Positions 47,794 to 60,045 of a stretch of 64,000 nt of DNA are shown here, in pieces (position 1 is the first letter of the stretch; every line of letters starts with the position of its first letter). Origin of the DNA: Anthostomella pinea (taxonomy: Eukaryota; Ascomycota; Sordariomycetes; Xylariales; Xylariaceae); NCBI GenBank assembly GCA_963556695.1, contig CAUWAG010000003.1, forward strand, positions 5,704,001 to 5,768,000. Reading direction: 5' to 3'. Under the pieces are notes generated by a model. The model had not been told where the DNA came from. It was given only the letters and a program-made list of their open reading frames with translations, and made no database searches. The translations under genes and the position numbers were made by a program.

Positions 47794-49156
47794 TCACTTG
47801 CAGGAGAGGATGTCGTCCAGGATCTTCTTCACGATCTTGGTCCTCTCCAGGCTCGCGTGTGCAATTGTGCGATACTTTTCCTCGTACTCTTTGCGATACT
47901 TTTCCTCGTCATACTCCTTCCTGTGGGGGGGTTCCGATGTCACGGGCGGCCCCACAAGCTCCATGTCGCTCCAGTCCACCTTTTCCTCCTTCTCGAAGGG
48001 CGAACCAGGCAAAAAGCCCGGCCCGTCCATATCTGACGTCCAGTCCCGGTTCAGATGTTTCTCGACTCGGCCCTCGAGGCTGTCGTTTATGCTGACGGAG
48101 ACGAGGCAGCTGCCAGCGGGGGCATTCTTCAGGACCTCTTGCTCGATGGGCAGATCCTCCAGGTTGCACTTCTCGAGGTCCCTGCCTTCCGCCCCCTTCC
48201 TTATGATAGCCGATCTCCGTAATTCGGACAAGTTGTTCATGTCGATCTGGCTGAGGACCCATTTGAAGTCACCCGCTTTTGTGCACTTGCCTCCCACGTC
48301 AGGAAAGTTCACGTTTAGCCACTGCGGTTGTTCTTGTCAGTACTTGCCCTGGGAAGAGAAGTAGAGAAATGACCTGAGAACAAACCGACGATCTAGGACC
48401 GCACATGGGCTTTGATGCCTAGACCTTTCGTGCCGATAGACTGAAAATTTGCTTACCACGCCTTTGGGCCACTCCGAGAAGTCTTTCGACCCCAAGATCT
48501 GGCCCACGAGCTTCGTGCTCAACTCTGCGTATACAGGCCTAGCCTCGTCCCAGCTTTTAGCTTCAGGGGGATCGGGACGTTTAGCTGTAGGTACGCGAGC
48601 CACGCCGGAAAGGGCGACCGCGGGTATCCCCCTGCGCGAGGCAAAGACGGCGTTTTGGCACGTGCCGGAACTTGGCAGTTGCTCTCCCGTGTTTCTGTAG
48701 TCATTGATTCCCGACAGGACCAGCACGGGACTGTCGGAGCCCCAGGTCTTCCGGCCTAATATGTCCAAGCCGTATCGCGCCGACGTCACGGGGTAGGAAC
48801 GGACCCAGTGGATTGCCGGGTCGTCCCGATCGACTCCGTTGGCTACGTCGGTCTTCGCATTAGGATCTAGGCCTCCTATAGCAAGAAGCGGATGGTTAGT
48901 TCTTGACAGATGGACTGATTTGTCTTGTGTGCAGTATACCTTTGCCAGACTGATCAGTTTCGGGCGCAGATATAACCGGCTTGACCTTGGACCCGTCCAC
49001 CAAGAGCTTCTTCAAGGATTGGTACAGAGCAAGGATGTTTGGGTGCTTCCAGCCGTCGTCGTTCGTCAGCAAGAGTGGGGCGTCGGCACCCAGAGCCAGA
49101 GCGGTTGAGAGCGCGCCGGCTACGGCGAGGGCCGAGAGAGCGCGTCGGGTGTGCAT
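47794..49156 (-). CDS. Secreted SurE-family phosphatase / nucleotidase
   Basis: Three exons: 49156-48940, 48875-48457, 48321-47794, 387 aa, GT-AG introns with phases 1 and 0. SurE enzymes are metal-dependent acid phosphatases/nucleotidases releasing phosphate from nucleotides and other esters. Seen: a signal peptide (ALSALAVAGALSTALALGA) directly followed by the SurE start motif LLLTNDDGW with its catalytic Asp pair; the motif LSGINDYRNTGEQLPSSGTC that contributes the second metal site; GIPAVALSG; and NVNFPD in the third exon. The tail is Lys/Glu-rich with repeated KYRKEYEEKYR, which should be helical. The start at 49156 is preferred over an in-frame upstream ATG because it begins the signal peptide. 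It probably scavenges extracellular phosphate; regulation not visible. Confidence 0.9.
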
Positions 49157-50531
49157 TTCGAGTTTGGTGGAATGGACGTATGATATGCGACTAGTTCCTT
49201 TGGAGGTGTATGCTACCTCAGATAGATAGGAAGTCCGAGACGCTGGCAATGCAAAGTACTCTTTGGATGATGATAATACAATTCGGACCAAGACGGGACA
49301 AGCCACTGATATATATGTTCCCGCTGGCCCAATGTCCAGTGCTTCAGAGAAGGACTCCTTAAGGCGAGGCGAATACATCGTCATCTAACGGACCCTTTTT
49401 GCCTTCGCAGCAACTAATCCAGATTCCCCGTACAGGTGTCCAGGATGGTAATGGTTAGCGGTTCCACGTGAATCTATTAATGGTAATAGGTAGAACTTTA
49501 CGCGATGGAACTCTTATAAGAATTGTCTTATAGGAACTTCCTCACAAGAACGTCCTTGTTGGGTATGCAAGGTTTCCCTTCAAGACACCGAGCGTAATTG
49601 GATCATCGTAGCGACTACCGGTATACCATCGCGGCTAGCTCAAACCCGGCAAGATGACCTCGGCGCGTCCATCCAGTCTCGGGGCCGCCGAAAGAACCCC
49701 TACCTGGCTGTGACTTGCACTGTGATGATCATATTTCCATGATATTGATTGTCACTGGTCCCGCGTCCATCAGGCGGCCGAGTCATATCAGGCTTGGCCC
49801 GTTTCTGCCTTAGCCGCATCGTCACCACACCCGCCACAGCCTAGAGACATCTTTGAGTCTTGATGAACATGGGTCCAAGAGACGTGCGACGGGCCGCGCT
49901 GCCTGCGCCCGCTGCGACGCCGGCCATGTGAGGTGTGGTTGCGGGACTGGCCCTTGCGCTGCCCGCGCTCTTGTAGGGGGCAGGGAGTCTTGTGTGTTGG
50001 TTGTAACACCTCCGGCTCGAGCCTCTAACACGATGGCGACGATGACGAGTGGGAAAAGGGGAGTCGAGGCCGACGTCGTAGAAATAGCCAGCATCTCTTG
50101 ATGTAGCGACATGCACACGTCGAGTCCCAAACAAAACGCCGACAACGATGTCTAGGTATTGTTGATGAATCAGGGGGCTAATGGCGGGTAAGTTACGCCA
50201 CGCGACAACCTTATTAATAGTTGTGACATACATATGCGAGATCCAAATCGTGGCGGGCGTTGGTGTCTTGTGTCTTGGTGAGATGCGAGATGCGAGATGA
50301 CATAATGCCGTTGCTGCGCCCCACTACAAGCATGGACAATGGACACTGGACAGCTGTAGCCTTTAGCTCATGAGCGCCAGCTTGGCAGCCTGCACCTTTA
50401 CATAGGTACCTAACGGTACTTGTGATCTTGTCTTGCGACAACAACAATGTTCGAATTTCCAAAGACCCCCGATCCCGACTGTCCCTAGTACCTGCTTCAA
50501 CTCGGCCGCCGACTGCTGAGCGTCTGCGAAG
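49157..50531. other. Divergent upstream regions of SurE and CSC1-like genes
   Basis: About 1.4 kb with both promoters. Short frames only. It includes an AT-richer stretch near 49470-49560 and repeated GATGCGAGATGCGAGATG near 50281-50300. No RNA gene seen. Confidence 0.45.
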
Positions 50532-53271
50532 ATGGGGCCCTACGACGATGGCCCTGATGACTGCAATGGCGCCGACGCCGCCGCTCCCGGTAGCAAGGAT
50601 ATATACGTCCAGCTGGTCCTCTCCTTCGCCCTCGGCATCTCAGCCTTCATTGGCTTCTGCGTTAGTCTGCACCCAAGCGGGTACGCGTCGCTCTCATACT
50701 GACTGTTGACCCTTCGAAAAGATACTCCGCCCGCGATGGCAGACACTTTACGCTGCGAGGAAACGCCACACCAACGCCCAGATCGCCCTGCCCGTTCTCC
50801 CCGACAGCTTCCTGGGATGGATACCCGCGCTATACAAAGTCACCGAGGAGCAGGTTCTCGCATCTGCCGGCTTAGATGCCTTCGTGGTAGGCAACAACGT
50901 CTCCAAGACCCTTGAACAATGAAACAGGCGCTGATCGGGAAGCTACCAGTTTCTGTCATTCTTCAAAATGTCCCTCCGTCTATTCGCCACTATGCTCCTC
51001 TTCTCCGCCGCCGTCCTATTGCCTATACACCAAACCTTCGATAACCCCCGACAAGAACCGAATCCACCCAATAGCTCTTCGACTTACGAGGTACTCACGG
51101 TAGGTTACCAACCATACGACCCAGCCGATACCGTCTTTGTCTCAGAAGCCAAGGGCCTCAAGGATCAGAGCTGGAGTTACCTCGGGGCGTACCTTGTTTT
51201 CACCTGGTTTTTCTCCCTCCTCACAGTATACTTTATGAACTCGGAAACCCACAAGGTCATTCAGATACGGCAGGATTATCTGGGCACCCAGTCCACCATC
51301 ACCGACCGGACGTTTAGGTTGACGGGGATCCCGGAAGATATTAGAACAGACGAAAAGATCAAGGAGTTCGTCGAGAACCTAGAAATCGGTCACGTCAGGA
51401 GTGTCACTCTATGCCGAGACTGGGCCGAGATCGATGGGCTCATGGCTGAGCGACGCTCTATTCTGCAGAAACTTGAGGAAGCTTGGAGTGCTTACATGGC
51501 GCAAACGCCAACCCTGTCTCGAGGCGCTGGTGGCCCACAACCGAACGGCGAAACGAACGATGACCGAGAGGATGGAGAGAGCTACGCAGAGGCGCATGAA
51601 AATGGTCGACTTCTTGCCGGGAACAACATTCAGAATCTCATTGCCGAAAGGGTACGGCCCAAAGTTCGTCTTCGGTTTGGTTTCCTTAAGATGCGAAATC
51701 GCAAGGTCGATGCGCTCGACTACTACGAGGAGAAACTGCAACGCCTTGATGGGAAAATCCGTGCAGCCAGAAAGAAGGCATATCCGCCTACCGACATTGC
51801 ATTCGTGACAATGGACTCCATCGCAGCCTGCCAAATGGCAATCCAGGCCACGGTCGATCCAAGACCTGGGCAACTGTTATCCAAACCAGCGCCGTCTCCG
51901 TCCGACGTGATATGGAAGAACACTTATGCGCCAAGATGGCGACGTCGTCTGCAGTCCTGGGCAGTCACTGTCTTCATCACGTTCCTGTCAATTCTTTGGT
52001 TCTTCCCTGTTGCCATTCTAGCACAACTGCTCAGTATCTGCACCATTGAGCGGATTGCGCCGTCCTTGGCCGACACTCTCCAACGACACGACATCACCAA
52101 GGCCTTAGTCCGGACTGGTTTGCCTACCCTGGTGGTCTCTTTACTAAGCGTCCTGGTACCTTACCTCTACGACTATCTTTCTAACATCCAGGGCATGATA
52201 TCACAAGGCGACGTCGAGCTCTCGGCCATATCGAAGAACTTCTTCTTCGTCTTCTTCAATATTTTCGTCGTGTATGCAGTATCGGGCAGTGCAGCGCTTG
52301 CCGACTTCTGGAAAATCATTCGAGACTCCTTGAGTGACACCAACACTATTGCCAGAAAGGTAGCCGAGTCGATACAGAACTTGAGCACCTTCTACCTCAA
52401 CTTCATCATGCTTCAAGGCTTGGGTCTGTTCTCGTTTAAACTCCTCCAATTCGGCAGCGTGTCCATGTACCCGATTTATCGCATGGGAGCCAAAACCCCC
52501 CGAGACTTCGCTGAGCTTGTGCAACCTACTCTATTCAACTACGGATTCTACCTCCCCACCGCTCTGCTGGTGTTTATACTGTGCCTAGTGTACAGTGTTC
52601 TTCCAGGTTCAGAGCTGGTCCTACTCCTAGGTCTTTGCTATTTCGGACTCGGGTACTTCGCTTACAAATACCAACTACTATATTCCATGGACCAGCCTCA
52701 GCATGCCACTGGCGGGGCCTGGCCGATGATATGCCGGCGTATCATCGTTGGCCTCGTGGCATTCCAAGTTGTCATGATTGCTATTCTAGTATTGCGCAAG
52801 GCGTTCATCGCCGCTGTACTTGTCTTGCCTTTGGTGGTGCTTACCCTTTGGTATAACTTCTACTTCGCTAGGCGTTTCACACCACTCACCAAGTTCATCG
52901 CGCTTCGAAGCATTAAGCGAGATTCAGACCCCGGCTCTGAAAGTCACCCCGATCGACTCGAGTCCGAACAACCGGGACACCAAACCCGTCTTACCAGGCG
53001 AATGAGCACAGTGGACGAGGATAGGGAGAAGGGTATGAAGTTTATCAACCCGAGTCTTGCTGTCCCTCTGGAACAGCCTTGGATCTATAAAGATCCGCCG
53101 CCGCCGCTCTCTCCGGAAGAGGCCGTGGGTACCTCTATCGAAAGTCCACCGAGCTCTGAAGGGAGCCGTGACTCAACGCCAGAGGGTAATACACCGACCG
53201 GAAGTGTGTCGAGCGCTTTTAGTCTGGGGGACACGCACATATGGCGAGATAATGGCGACAATAACGTGTGA
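50532..53271 (+). CDS. CSC1/RSN1-family (TMEM63/OSCA-type) membrane channel
   Basis: Three exons: 50532-50660, 50722-50886, 50950-53271, 871 aa, phase-0 introns. Members are hyperosmolality- or mechano-gated, calcium-permeable cation channels of the plasma membrane or late secretory pathway. Seen: an N-terminal TM (VLSFALGISAFIGFC), the RPRWQTLY motif after it, a TM near LRLFATMLLFSAAVLLPIHQ, a long cytosolic loop including the RRM-like PHM7_cyt domain (FRLTGIPEDI, then AFVTMDSIAA), and then the RSN1_7TM core with several hydrophobic segments such as VTVFITFLSILWFFPVAILA. A Ser/Pro-rich cytosolic tail follows. Length fits. The domain order (late-exocytosis N-term, cytosolic loop, 7-TM) is complete. 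Confidence 0.95.
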
Positions 53272-53527
53272 TTGGGCAGCAGGGAGACAGACTGCCTCAG
53301 TGTGCATAGTGTTACGCAGTACTTTAATCAAGTCGTGGCCATCAATAATTGCGTCGTATGTCTGAAACTCTCATCTTACCAGCCCTCTCGGTGAAGGCCG
53401 ATGCTTTAAGTGAAGTGAAGTATTCGAACAACAGAGCTTTTGAATATTCATATCCGGAGGTCCGCTCCGGGTTGTCATCGTGTGTAGAGCTCATGAACAG
53501 AACTGGCGAAAATTACCTAATCAGACA

Positions 53528-55076
53528 CTACGGCCACATACCGTCAAACATGAAGAGCCAGTCGTCCCAGTATGCATCATACCTCCCAACAAGCCAGCTC
53601 CGCCCATCCCCCAAGCCCCCGACCCTCCACGGCCGGGTATTCAAGCCCTCCCTCTGCAGATGTCTCTTCAGGGCGACGTTGATACTGAAGCTACTAGGGC
53701 TGACCCCGACGAAGTAGTCCGCGCCGAGCAGCACAACGTAGTCAACCAGGGCCTGCTGGTCCCAGCTCATCGCCTTCAGCTGCTCGAGGGCCCGCCCTTC
53801 CAGCAAGTCGTACTTCGACCTGACCCTCAGCTGTAGACTAGCCTCCGCCTCGTCGGCGAACTTCCGCGCTTCCGTCTCGCTGCCGCACGCCAGATACGCA
53901 AGGCCCCCCCGGTACCCCTGCCGCTCGGCCTCGGTTATGTATCCAAGACTCTGATTCTCGTACGACGGCCACTGCGCCAGCGCATCCACCTCCGTGCGCA
54001 GATGGACCCCCAAGAAAGCGGAGGGCGACCGCCCACTCCCACTTACCCCCCTTTCTTCCGCCTCGCCGCTGCTGGCCCCCAGCGCCCCCATCGAAGGCAC
54101 AATGCCATCCGCCAAATCCAGCACGTCGTCCCGGAACCTCAACAAACCACCAAAACTAGCCACGAACTCCGGCCCGTCGCGGTACACCGGCCAGTCCCAC
54201 AGCTGCGTGTACGTTAACATCCTGTCTATAAACCCGTATGGCAAGTTTCGAGATGGAGAAGGAAAGAGAACAACAAAGCTTGTTCCCGAAACCAAGCCTC
54301 AGGGTCTTGTAATGAGATGTTTTTATACGTACGACGCCCCACGCCAGGCGGATTACCTTCGGATTCTCCGCCGCAGTCGGCTCGAGCCCCAGCTCCCGCG
54401 CCGAATCCGCCATCCAGGCCCGGAACGCCGCGCCGAACCGGTCCGTGTGCCGGTTCTGGTCGCGCGCGTCGCACCCGCCGCGGCCGCCGTCGAAGCCGTG
54501 CTTGGGCGTCACGGTCTGCACCATGCGCGCCACCCCGCCGTCCCCCAAACCTTCGCGGCGCGCCTTGGCCGCCACGCCCGGCACATCCTCCAGGCGCTCG
54601 TAGATTCGTAGCTGTGGGCAGGCGGCTGCGAGCGCATCACCGAAATGCGCCGCGTCGAACAAGTAGGCCAGCGGCTGGTGCCCGCGGAACAGGTCCCGCG
54701 GGTCGTCGGGGTTGCGGGTGCGGATTTGTGGGGTAATGAGCGCCGTGGCGCCCGCTTCGATGGCGTATCGCACGCACGTCAGGATGTAGTTGCGGATGTT
54801 GCCCGGGCCGCCGCTGTTGTTGTCGCAGAGGAACACGAGGCCCGGGACGGGAGTGGTCTCGGCGCAGAGGCGCTGCAGGGGCCAGGACACGAAGGGCGCG
54901 CGGGCGCTGGAGAGGTCGTCGACTATGGTGGTGGTGGTGGTGGTGGTGGTGGTGATTGTGTGGTCTGGGCCGGGTGTGGAGATGTTATTGTGCGTTATAC
55001 GGGCCCATAGGAATACAAGTCCGACAGTGAGGATTGCGAGGATGCCTGCGCGCCGCACCACTTGTCGCTGCGCCAT
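53528..55076 (-). CDS. Type II membrane O-fucosyltransferase-like glycosyltransferase
   Basis: Two exons: 55076-54333 and 54202-53528, 472 aa; phase-0 GT-AG intron that joins RLAWGV to LWDWPVYRDGPEF. A short cytosolic tail, one membrane anchor (about residues 10-25, AGILAILTVGLVFLWARI) and a Thr-rich stem give Golgi type II topology. Blocks VFLCDNNSGGPGNIRNY, ITPQIRTRNPDD, FLGVHLRTEVDA and VVLLGADYFVGVSPSSFSIN resemble the GT-B fold of protein O-fucosyltransferase-like enzymes (HLR and SPxSSFS motifs). Donor and acceptor are not known for the fungal branch. The stem includes a run of nine threonines encoded by an ACC microsatellite (GGT repeats at 54926-54954). An upstream in-frame ATG at 55175 would add 33 residues; the inner start is preferred because it gives a normal signal anchor. 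Confidence 0.75.
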
Positions 55077-56011
55077 GGTCGTAGTTTGTTCGCATGATGC
55101 GCTTAGGAGGTAGCTAGTCCTCTGACTGTGAGGTCGCGACCAGTAGATGTTTCGCGGACGCCGAAGCCAGGTCAAGGAGGTAGAAGTTGCTCATCATTCC
55201 ACGTGGTCGACGGTGGCTCGAACGCGGATAATTACGCCGGCTTCTCAATCGCTGCCTTTGGGAAGCGGAGGGTTGGTCCCGAGATTTGCTCCCTTTTTTT
55301 GGGTGTAAAACGGTGATCGCCATGCTCAGCGTTCCCAAGAACGGAAAATGATTCCATACACATTGAACCCAAACGTCAACCAGAAGACACTTGGATCTGC
55401 ACTGTCACTCTCAGTTTGGCGCGTGTTGGGTGTATTTTTGTGGTGTTGAAGCGCTAACTTACAACACTCAGGGGAGCCACGACAATCGCGCTGTAGGCCT
55501 GTAAAACTCGAAAATCACGTAGAGAATCAACGGAAGCGTGTGTTAAAGGGTAGGCAGTGACTCCCAGGTTTGAGAATATCATAGTCACGACCGGCCTTTG
55601 GGTGCATTTCTGTGTATGCGATATGAGCATCTTACCTATATCGCCAAGCGCTCTATGTATAAGTCGACCCTTGGAATGATGAACCGTGGGTCGGTTTATA
55701 CAGGGAGTTTGTCCCTCTCGACCTACATAGCACCTCCTGGCAAGGGGGTTTCAATGTTGTTAGTCTCTATGAGGAAGGCCTCCAGAGGGATCTCCAACTT
55801 CCCCGCTCATAGATATGCACCCTGTAACCCACGACAACCTGACATTGATACGTTACCTCCTACCTGCTCTACGGACCATGGTGCTGGCTCGGCCTTCTTT
55901 CACGAGCTCGTGATGATGATTCGATGCAAGCAGGTCGAGGCAGGCCGCTGCGATGGCTCCGAGGCCTGCAGGCTTGACGTCAACGGGACCCCTGGGCCAT
56001 CACATGCCCGC
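55077..56011. other. Divergent upstream regions of OFUT-like and GH43 genes
   Basis: About 935 bp. An in-frame extension of the GH43 frame reaches back to 55598, starting with TTG and containing ATGs at 55617 and later; I treat most of this as leader, but a longer N-terminus cannot be ruled out. Confidence 0.45.
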
Positions 56012-57778
56012 ATGCATACAGAACGCTCGTCTGGCAGTCATGTGCCTTCGATATCTTCAAGACATTCCCGCTCATTCTGCCGGTGCAAGTTGCCTGTCGT
56101 GGTTGTTCTCTTTATAGTCTTTGCGGTGCTGGTCTTGGTTCTCGTTCACTCAGAAGCCACCGCATTCACAACCGAGTCGGGATTGCAGGGACAAGTCAGG
56201 AAGATGTTCTCCTTCTTTGGGAGTCCCGCCGCCAGCTCAAGATCCATTCCCGGCCTTTGGCAGGGGCCGGGAATCGGGTCGTTGCTATCCAGGATTGTTG
56301 TTGGCCTCAAACTGTCGAGGATTGCGGACGCGATGCCGAGTGCGCGCCAAGCCACCCTCAACTACACCACGTCCGAGGCGGGGAACCCGTTCGTTGAGGG
56401 CTGGTATGCGGACCCGGACACTGAGATATACGACGGGCTTTACTGGGTGTATCCGACATCGTCATACGCGTACGACGAGCAGACATACCTCGACGCCTTC
56501 TCGAGTCCGGACCTCATCAACTGGACGAAGCACCCCAACATCTTGACCACGGCACATGTGACCTGGGCGACGAAAGCCGTATGGGCACCAGCGCCCATAT
56601 CGAGGAACGGCAAGTACTTCATCTACTTCGGAGCCAACGATATTCAAGAAGACGAGGCGGCGGAAGGAGTGGTTGGCGGGATCGGCGTCGCGGTCGCGGA
56701 CGCACCGGAGGGCCCGTACATCGACGCGATCGGCAAGCCGCTCATCGGGGACTACCACAACGGCGCGCAGCCGATCGACCAGGACGTCTTCATCGACGAC
56801 GTGGACGGGCAGGCGTACATATACTACGGAGGCCACTCCCACGCCAACGTCGCCAAGCTCAATGGGGACATGATCTCCATTGGCACTTTCGACGACAACA
56901 CCACGTTCAAGGAGATCACGCCGGAGAACTACGTCGAGGGCTCGCAGATGATCAAGCGGAACGGGGTGTACTACCTCATGTGGTCGGAAGGCGACTGGAC
57001 TGGTCCAGATTACAGCGTCAGCTACGCCATGGCCGACAGCCCCCTGGGCCCTTTCGAGCGGGTGGCAAAGATTCTGCAGCAGGATAGCGCGGTCGCGAAG
57101 GGGAGCGGCCATAATGGAGTCTTTCACATTCCAGATACGGATATTTGGTACATCGTGTACCACCGCCGGCCGCTGAGCGAGTCGGACGGCAACCACCGCG
57201 TGCTCGCTTACGACCGCATGTACTTCAACGACGACGGCACCATAGTGCCGATCACGATGCTCGTCAAGGACGACTTCGCCGACGGCAACATGATCGGCTG
57301 GACGACTTATGGTGGCGGCAGTTGGTCCGTGGCAGATCGGAGACTCACGGTGGATAGCTCCAGCGACGGTATTGCCATGTTGGATACGAACTTCACGGAA
57401 TTGGTCTTCGAGGCCACCGTCTCGGTCGGGGAAGGGACTGGCAATGCCGGCCTCGTATTCCGCGCGGCCAACCTCTCCGCTGCTCTTGACGAGTTCAATG
57501 GGTACTACGCGGGCATCTCGCCGGGTGGATCTGTCTCGCTTGAGAAGGCTGTCGACGGGACCTGGTCGTCACTGAAGGAGGTGACGATCGACTTGGTTCC
57601 GGGGACGGAGTACCCCATGAGAGTCACGGCGGTTGGGACTGATATCAATGTGTTTGTCAGCGACATGGACCTAGCCAAAATCACTGTTAGCGACGACTCG
57701 TTTGCTTTTGGGGCAGACGGCCTGGAGAGTTTTGAGGCCTCCGCTCAGTTTGGGCTCGTGTCTGTCGCTTATGCGTAA
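56012..57778 (+). CDS. GH43 glycoside hydrolase with N-terminal membrane anchor
   Basis: Single exon, 588 aa from the ATG at 56012. GH43 enzymes cleave arabinose- or xylose-containing plant polysaccharides and related substrates. Seen: hydrophobic anchor VVVVLFIVFAVLVLVLV (about residues 29-45) with a short basic Cys/Arg tail in front, a Ser-rich spacer, then the five-bladed propeller with predicted general base Asp in WYADPDTEIY (D134), pKa-modulating Asp in PIDQDVF (D256) and acid Glu in YVEGSQMIK (E309). The C-terminal ~180 residues (from about VKDDFADGNMIGWTTYGGGS) form a LamG/jelly-roll-like domain as in other GH43-associated modules. The anchor instead of a cleavable signal is unusual; the start may be more upstream (55617) but the anchor remains. 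Confidence 0.9.
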   Translation: MHTERSSGSHVPSISSRHSRSFCRCKLPVVVVLFIVFAVLVLVLVHSEATAFTTESGLQGQVRKMFSFFGSPAASSRSIPGLWQGPGIGSLLSRIVVGLKLSRIADAMPSARQATLNYTTSEAGNPFVEGWYADPDTEIYDGLYWVYPTSSYAYDEQTYLDAFSSPDLINWTKHPNILTTAHVTWATKAVWAPAPISRNGKYFIYFGANDIQEDEAAEGVVGGIGVAVADAPEGPYIDAIGKPLIGDYHNGAQPIDQDVFIDDVDGQAYIYYGGHSHANVAKLNGDMISIGTFDDNTTFKEITPENYVEGSQMIKRNGVYYLMWSEGDWTGPDYSVSYAMADSPLGPFERVAKILQQDSAVAKGSGHNGVFHIPDTDIWYIVYHRRPLSESDGNHRVLAYDRMYFNDDGTIVPITMLVKDDFADGNMIGWTTYGGGSWSVADRRLTVDSSSDGIAMLDTNFTELVFEATVSVGEGTGNAGLVFRAANLSAALDEFNGYYAGISPGGSVSLEKAVDGTWSSLKEVTIDLVPGTEYPMRVTAVGTDINVFVSDMDLAKITVSDDSFAFGADGLESFEASAQFGLVSVAYA

Positions 57779-59125
57779 CGCGGAGCTCAATTCACATACT
57801 GCGTATATGGTATCGTTATTTCGTAGCCGTATTTCCAATCACCCGCGGCATACTCGCCTTCTTATTGAGATATGCTTTGGTATCAGCAAGCCGATGGCGG
57901 TACTTTATAGATGAGTTCAACCCTGCTGGCTATTCACAGCTCAGGATAGATATGACAGATGAAAATATGAGAAAGTAAGCAGTCTCTGTTGCCCTCATAT
58001 CGAGCCATTCGCGGGCCGGCAAAGAGGTGCATAGCATGTGAGTACCCATGAGATCGCCCGATAGGCCATGGGAGTACAGTAATTAGCAGTCATCGAGCTA
58101 GGAGACAGGTGGCTGCTTATTCGCATGAGTCCTAAAAAGGGGCCGAGCCTAATAACGATGATGCATACACCGGTTGCTATCTGACGATAACTTACTCGTG
58201 ACATACCCCTGCCCAGACAGCCGACATGCAGCAGCTCAGCACAGCCCCCGCCTCAGTCTCGCTTGCCAAAGAGGCAGCAATGGTACCCCCGTGTCACTGG
58301 AGCCAACACACGGCGGAACCGTACATATGTCCGTGATCTTTCCCGCGTTGACACTGAATATGTGGCTATCCGTCATGGCCCGGTCCGCGACCGAACGCCC
58401 AGCTCTGGAAGCCCCAGACACATGTCCATGACGGGCACCTCCTTGTAACATGACACCTATGTTGAGATGACTTAGGAGACACAAACTACTCTACCGTATT
58501 GGTGTCTGCTTCTGACCACCTTGGAGTGTTCTCGTCACTCGTACGGGTGCACAGGGGCGAGTTTCGAGATATGTTAGATAGGGTGTCACTAGACAGGTGG
58601 TAAGTCCTGACTCCTGTAGGATTGTGTGGCACAAAAACGAGGACCCTCGTAATTGCTTACGAGGTTATACTTGGTCTTATGGTGGAGGCAACACATTGCG
58701 TGAAGGGCATACAAGACGTTGCGTCGGAAACCAAGAACATGAGGCAACTCAGCGGTTGTGAAATGTTGCACGAAGGTCCGGCACTGACAAGGAGGGGGAT
58801 CTGAGGTCACATATCCCGGAACCGTTAGCTGTTGAATACACGGATGTTGATTGATGCTATTGATTGTTCTGCTCTGCGTGCAGAGATTGATCATCTGTCT
58901 TCTTGGTGGGTCAGATGCCCTGTGCATCTCTGCCCCACTGGAGATCTTCCGGTGTCTATCTCCGGCTCCCATTCAACAACTAGCGACCGTCTGCCCCACT
59001 GCTCAGCTGTTACGCTAGTGGGACGCGTGGGTACCGAATTTGCATACAAATTCGTCCACACCAGGTAGATGCAGAACCTTTAGATAATACACAACCGAAT
59101 AAGAACGATAATCCGCACTGAGGTT
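57779..59125. other. Intergenic downstream of GH43
   Basis: About 1.35 kb with ordinary composition and short frames only. No domain or RNA gene recognised. It ends where the AT-rich block begins. Confidence 0.5.
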
Positions 59126-59228
59126 TCACATTAATACTTTTAAATGAAAATTTAAGTATTAACTTTGAATAAATAATCTTTATTTTAAAAGATACATTTA
59201 AGTTATAAAACTTAATTGAACTTTAAAC

Positions 59229-59504
59229 TGTGTGAGGATTGTGGTAGCAGTATGGTGGCAGTCAGGGAGGCTGCCAGCTGACAAGGGGTCAGGCAGGCAC
59301 CTTGGCAGAATAAAGGGATAGAAGCACCAGGAAAGGTGGCTTTCATGGGTGATAGACAAAGGATCTTTGGCTGGAGGATCAATGGATGGGTACATCTTTG
59401 TATTTTGATGTGTATTTAGTACTAGATTGGTCCCCCAGACCCATGGATAAAACGCAACGCACTAGACCGATCATCACCCCCATATTCTGACTCTGATGAT
59501 CCGA
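59229..59504. repeat. GC-normal island flanked by TAAAC repeats, unassigned insertion
   Basis: A 276-bp segment of ordinary composition inside the AT-rich block begins TGTGTGAGG and is flanked by TAAAC at 59224-59228 and 59505-59509. The right end reads ATCCGA rather than CA, so the canonical LTR end is missing, and the short AT-rich flank repeat could be chance. It may be a damaged solo LTR or another small insertion. Confidence 0.35.
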
Positions 59505-59841
59505 TAAACTGCGTTTAAAAGCTTGACGTCTTTTATGTAGTAAATATTTCACTTTTAATATAATAAAAAAACTAAAACATTTACAATTACATTAATTACA
59601 CCCAGATTTAATTCGTATAAAAATATTATAGCTCGTTAAGCATACTACTTTATAAATTACATCGAAATTTAAAGTAACTTTTATGAGAACGAAATAAAAA
59701 TTACAGCTACAATAAAGCAATTTACTAGCATAATTTATAAACTATTGATTAATTATTAAATAAAAACCGTTAAACGTTATATTATAAACTGTATAATATA
59801 AATAAAAGTCAATTTTCTCAGTTAGTATATAATAGAATAAT

Positions 59842-60045
59842 TGTTGGATCCATGCGATTCCAGACTGCAAACCATCTATACCAGGACCCACATGTATGAT
59901 TAGATAAGATAAGATAGTGGATTGAGAGGGCACTTGGCCAGACCTTCAAGTCCAGCTAGATTCCTCTCAATCCAACCATCAGCAACATCATGACCTTGAC
60001 CCCATACTCGAGTATTATGATTGATCGTTCAAGCCTGTTCCAACA
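59842..60045 (+). mobile_element. Solo LTR (TGTTGGA...TCCAACA) with ATAAT target duplication
   Basis: The 204-bp island starts TGTTGGATCC and ends CTGTTCCAACA: TG...CA ends, with a 7-bp perfect terminal inverted repeat TGTTGGA/TCCAACA. It is flanked by exact ATAAT copies at 59837-59841 and 60046-60050. These are the hallmarks of an LTR retrotransposon insertion reduced to one LTR. The TGTTGG start is common in Ty1/copia LTRs (established knowledge), so that class is suggested only. No internal coding region is present. Orientation is arbitrary. Confidence 0.85.
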
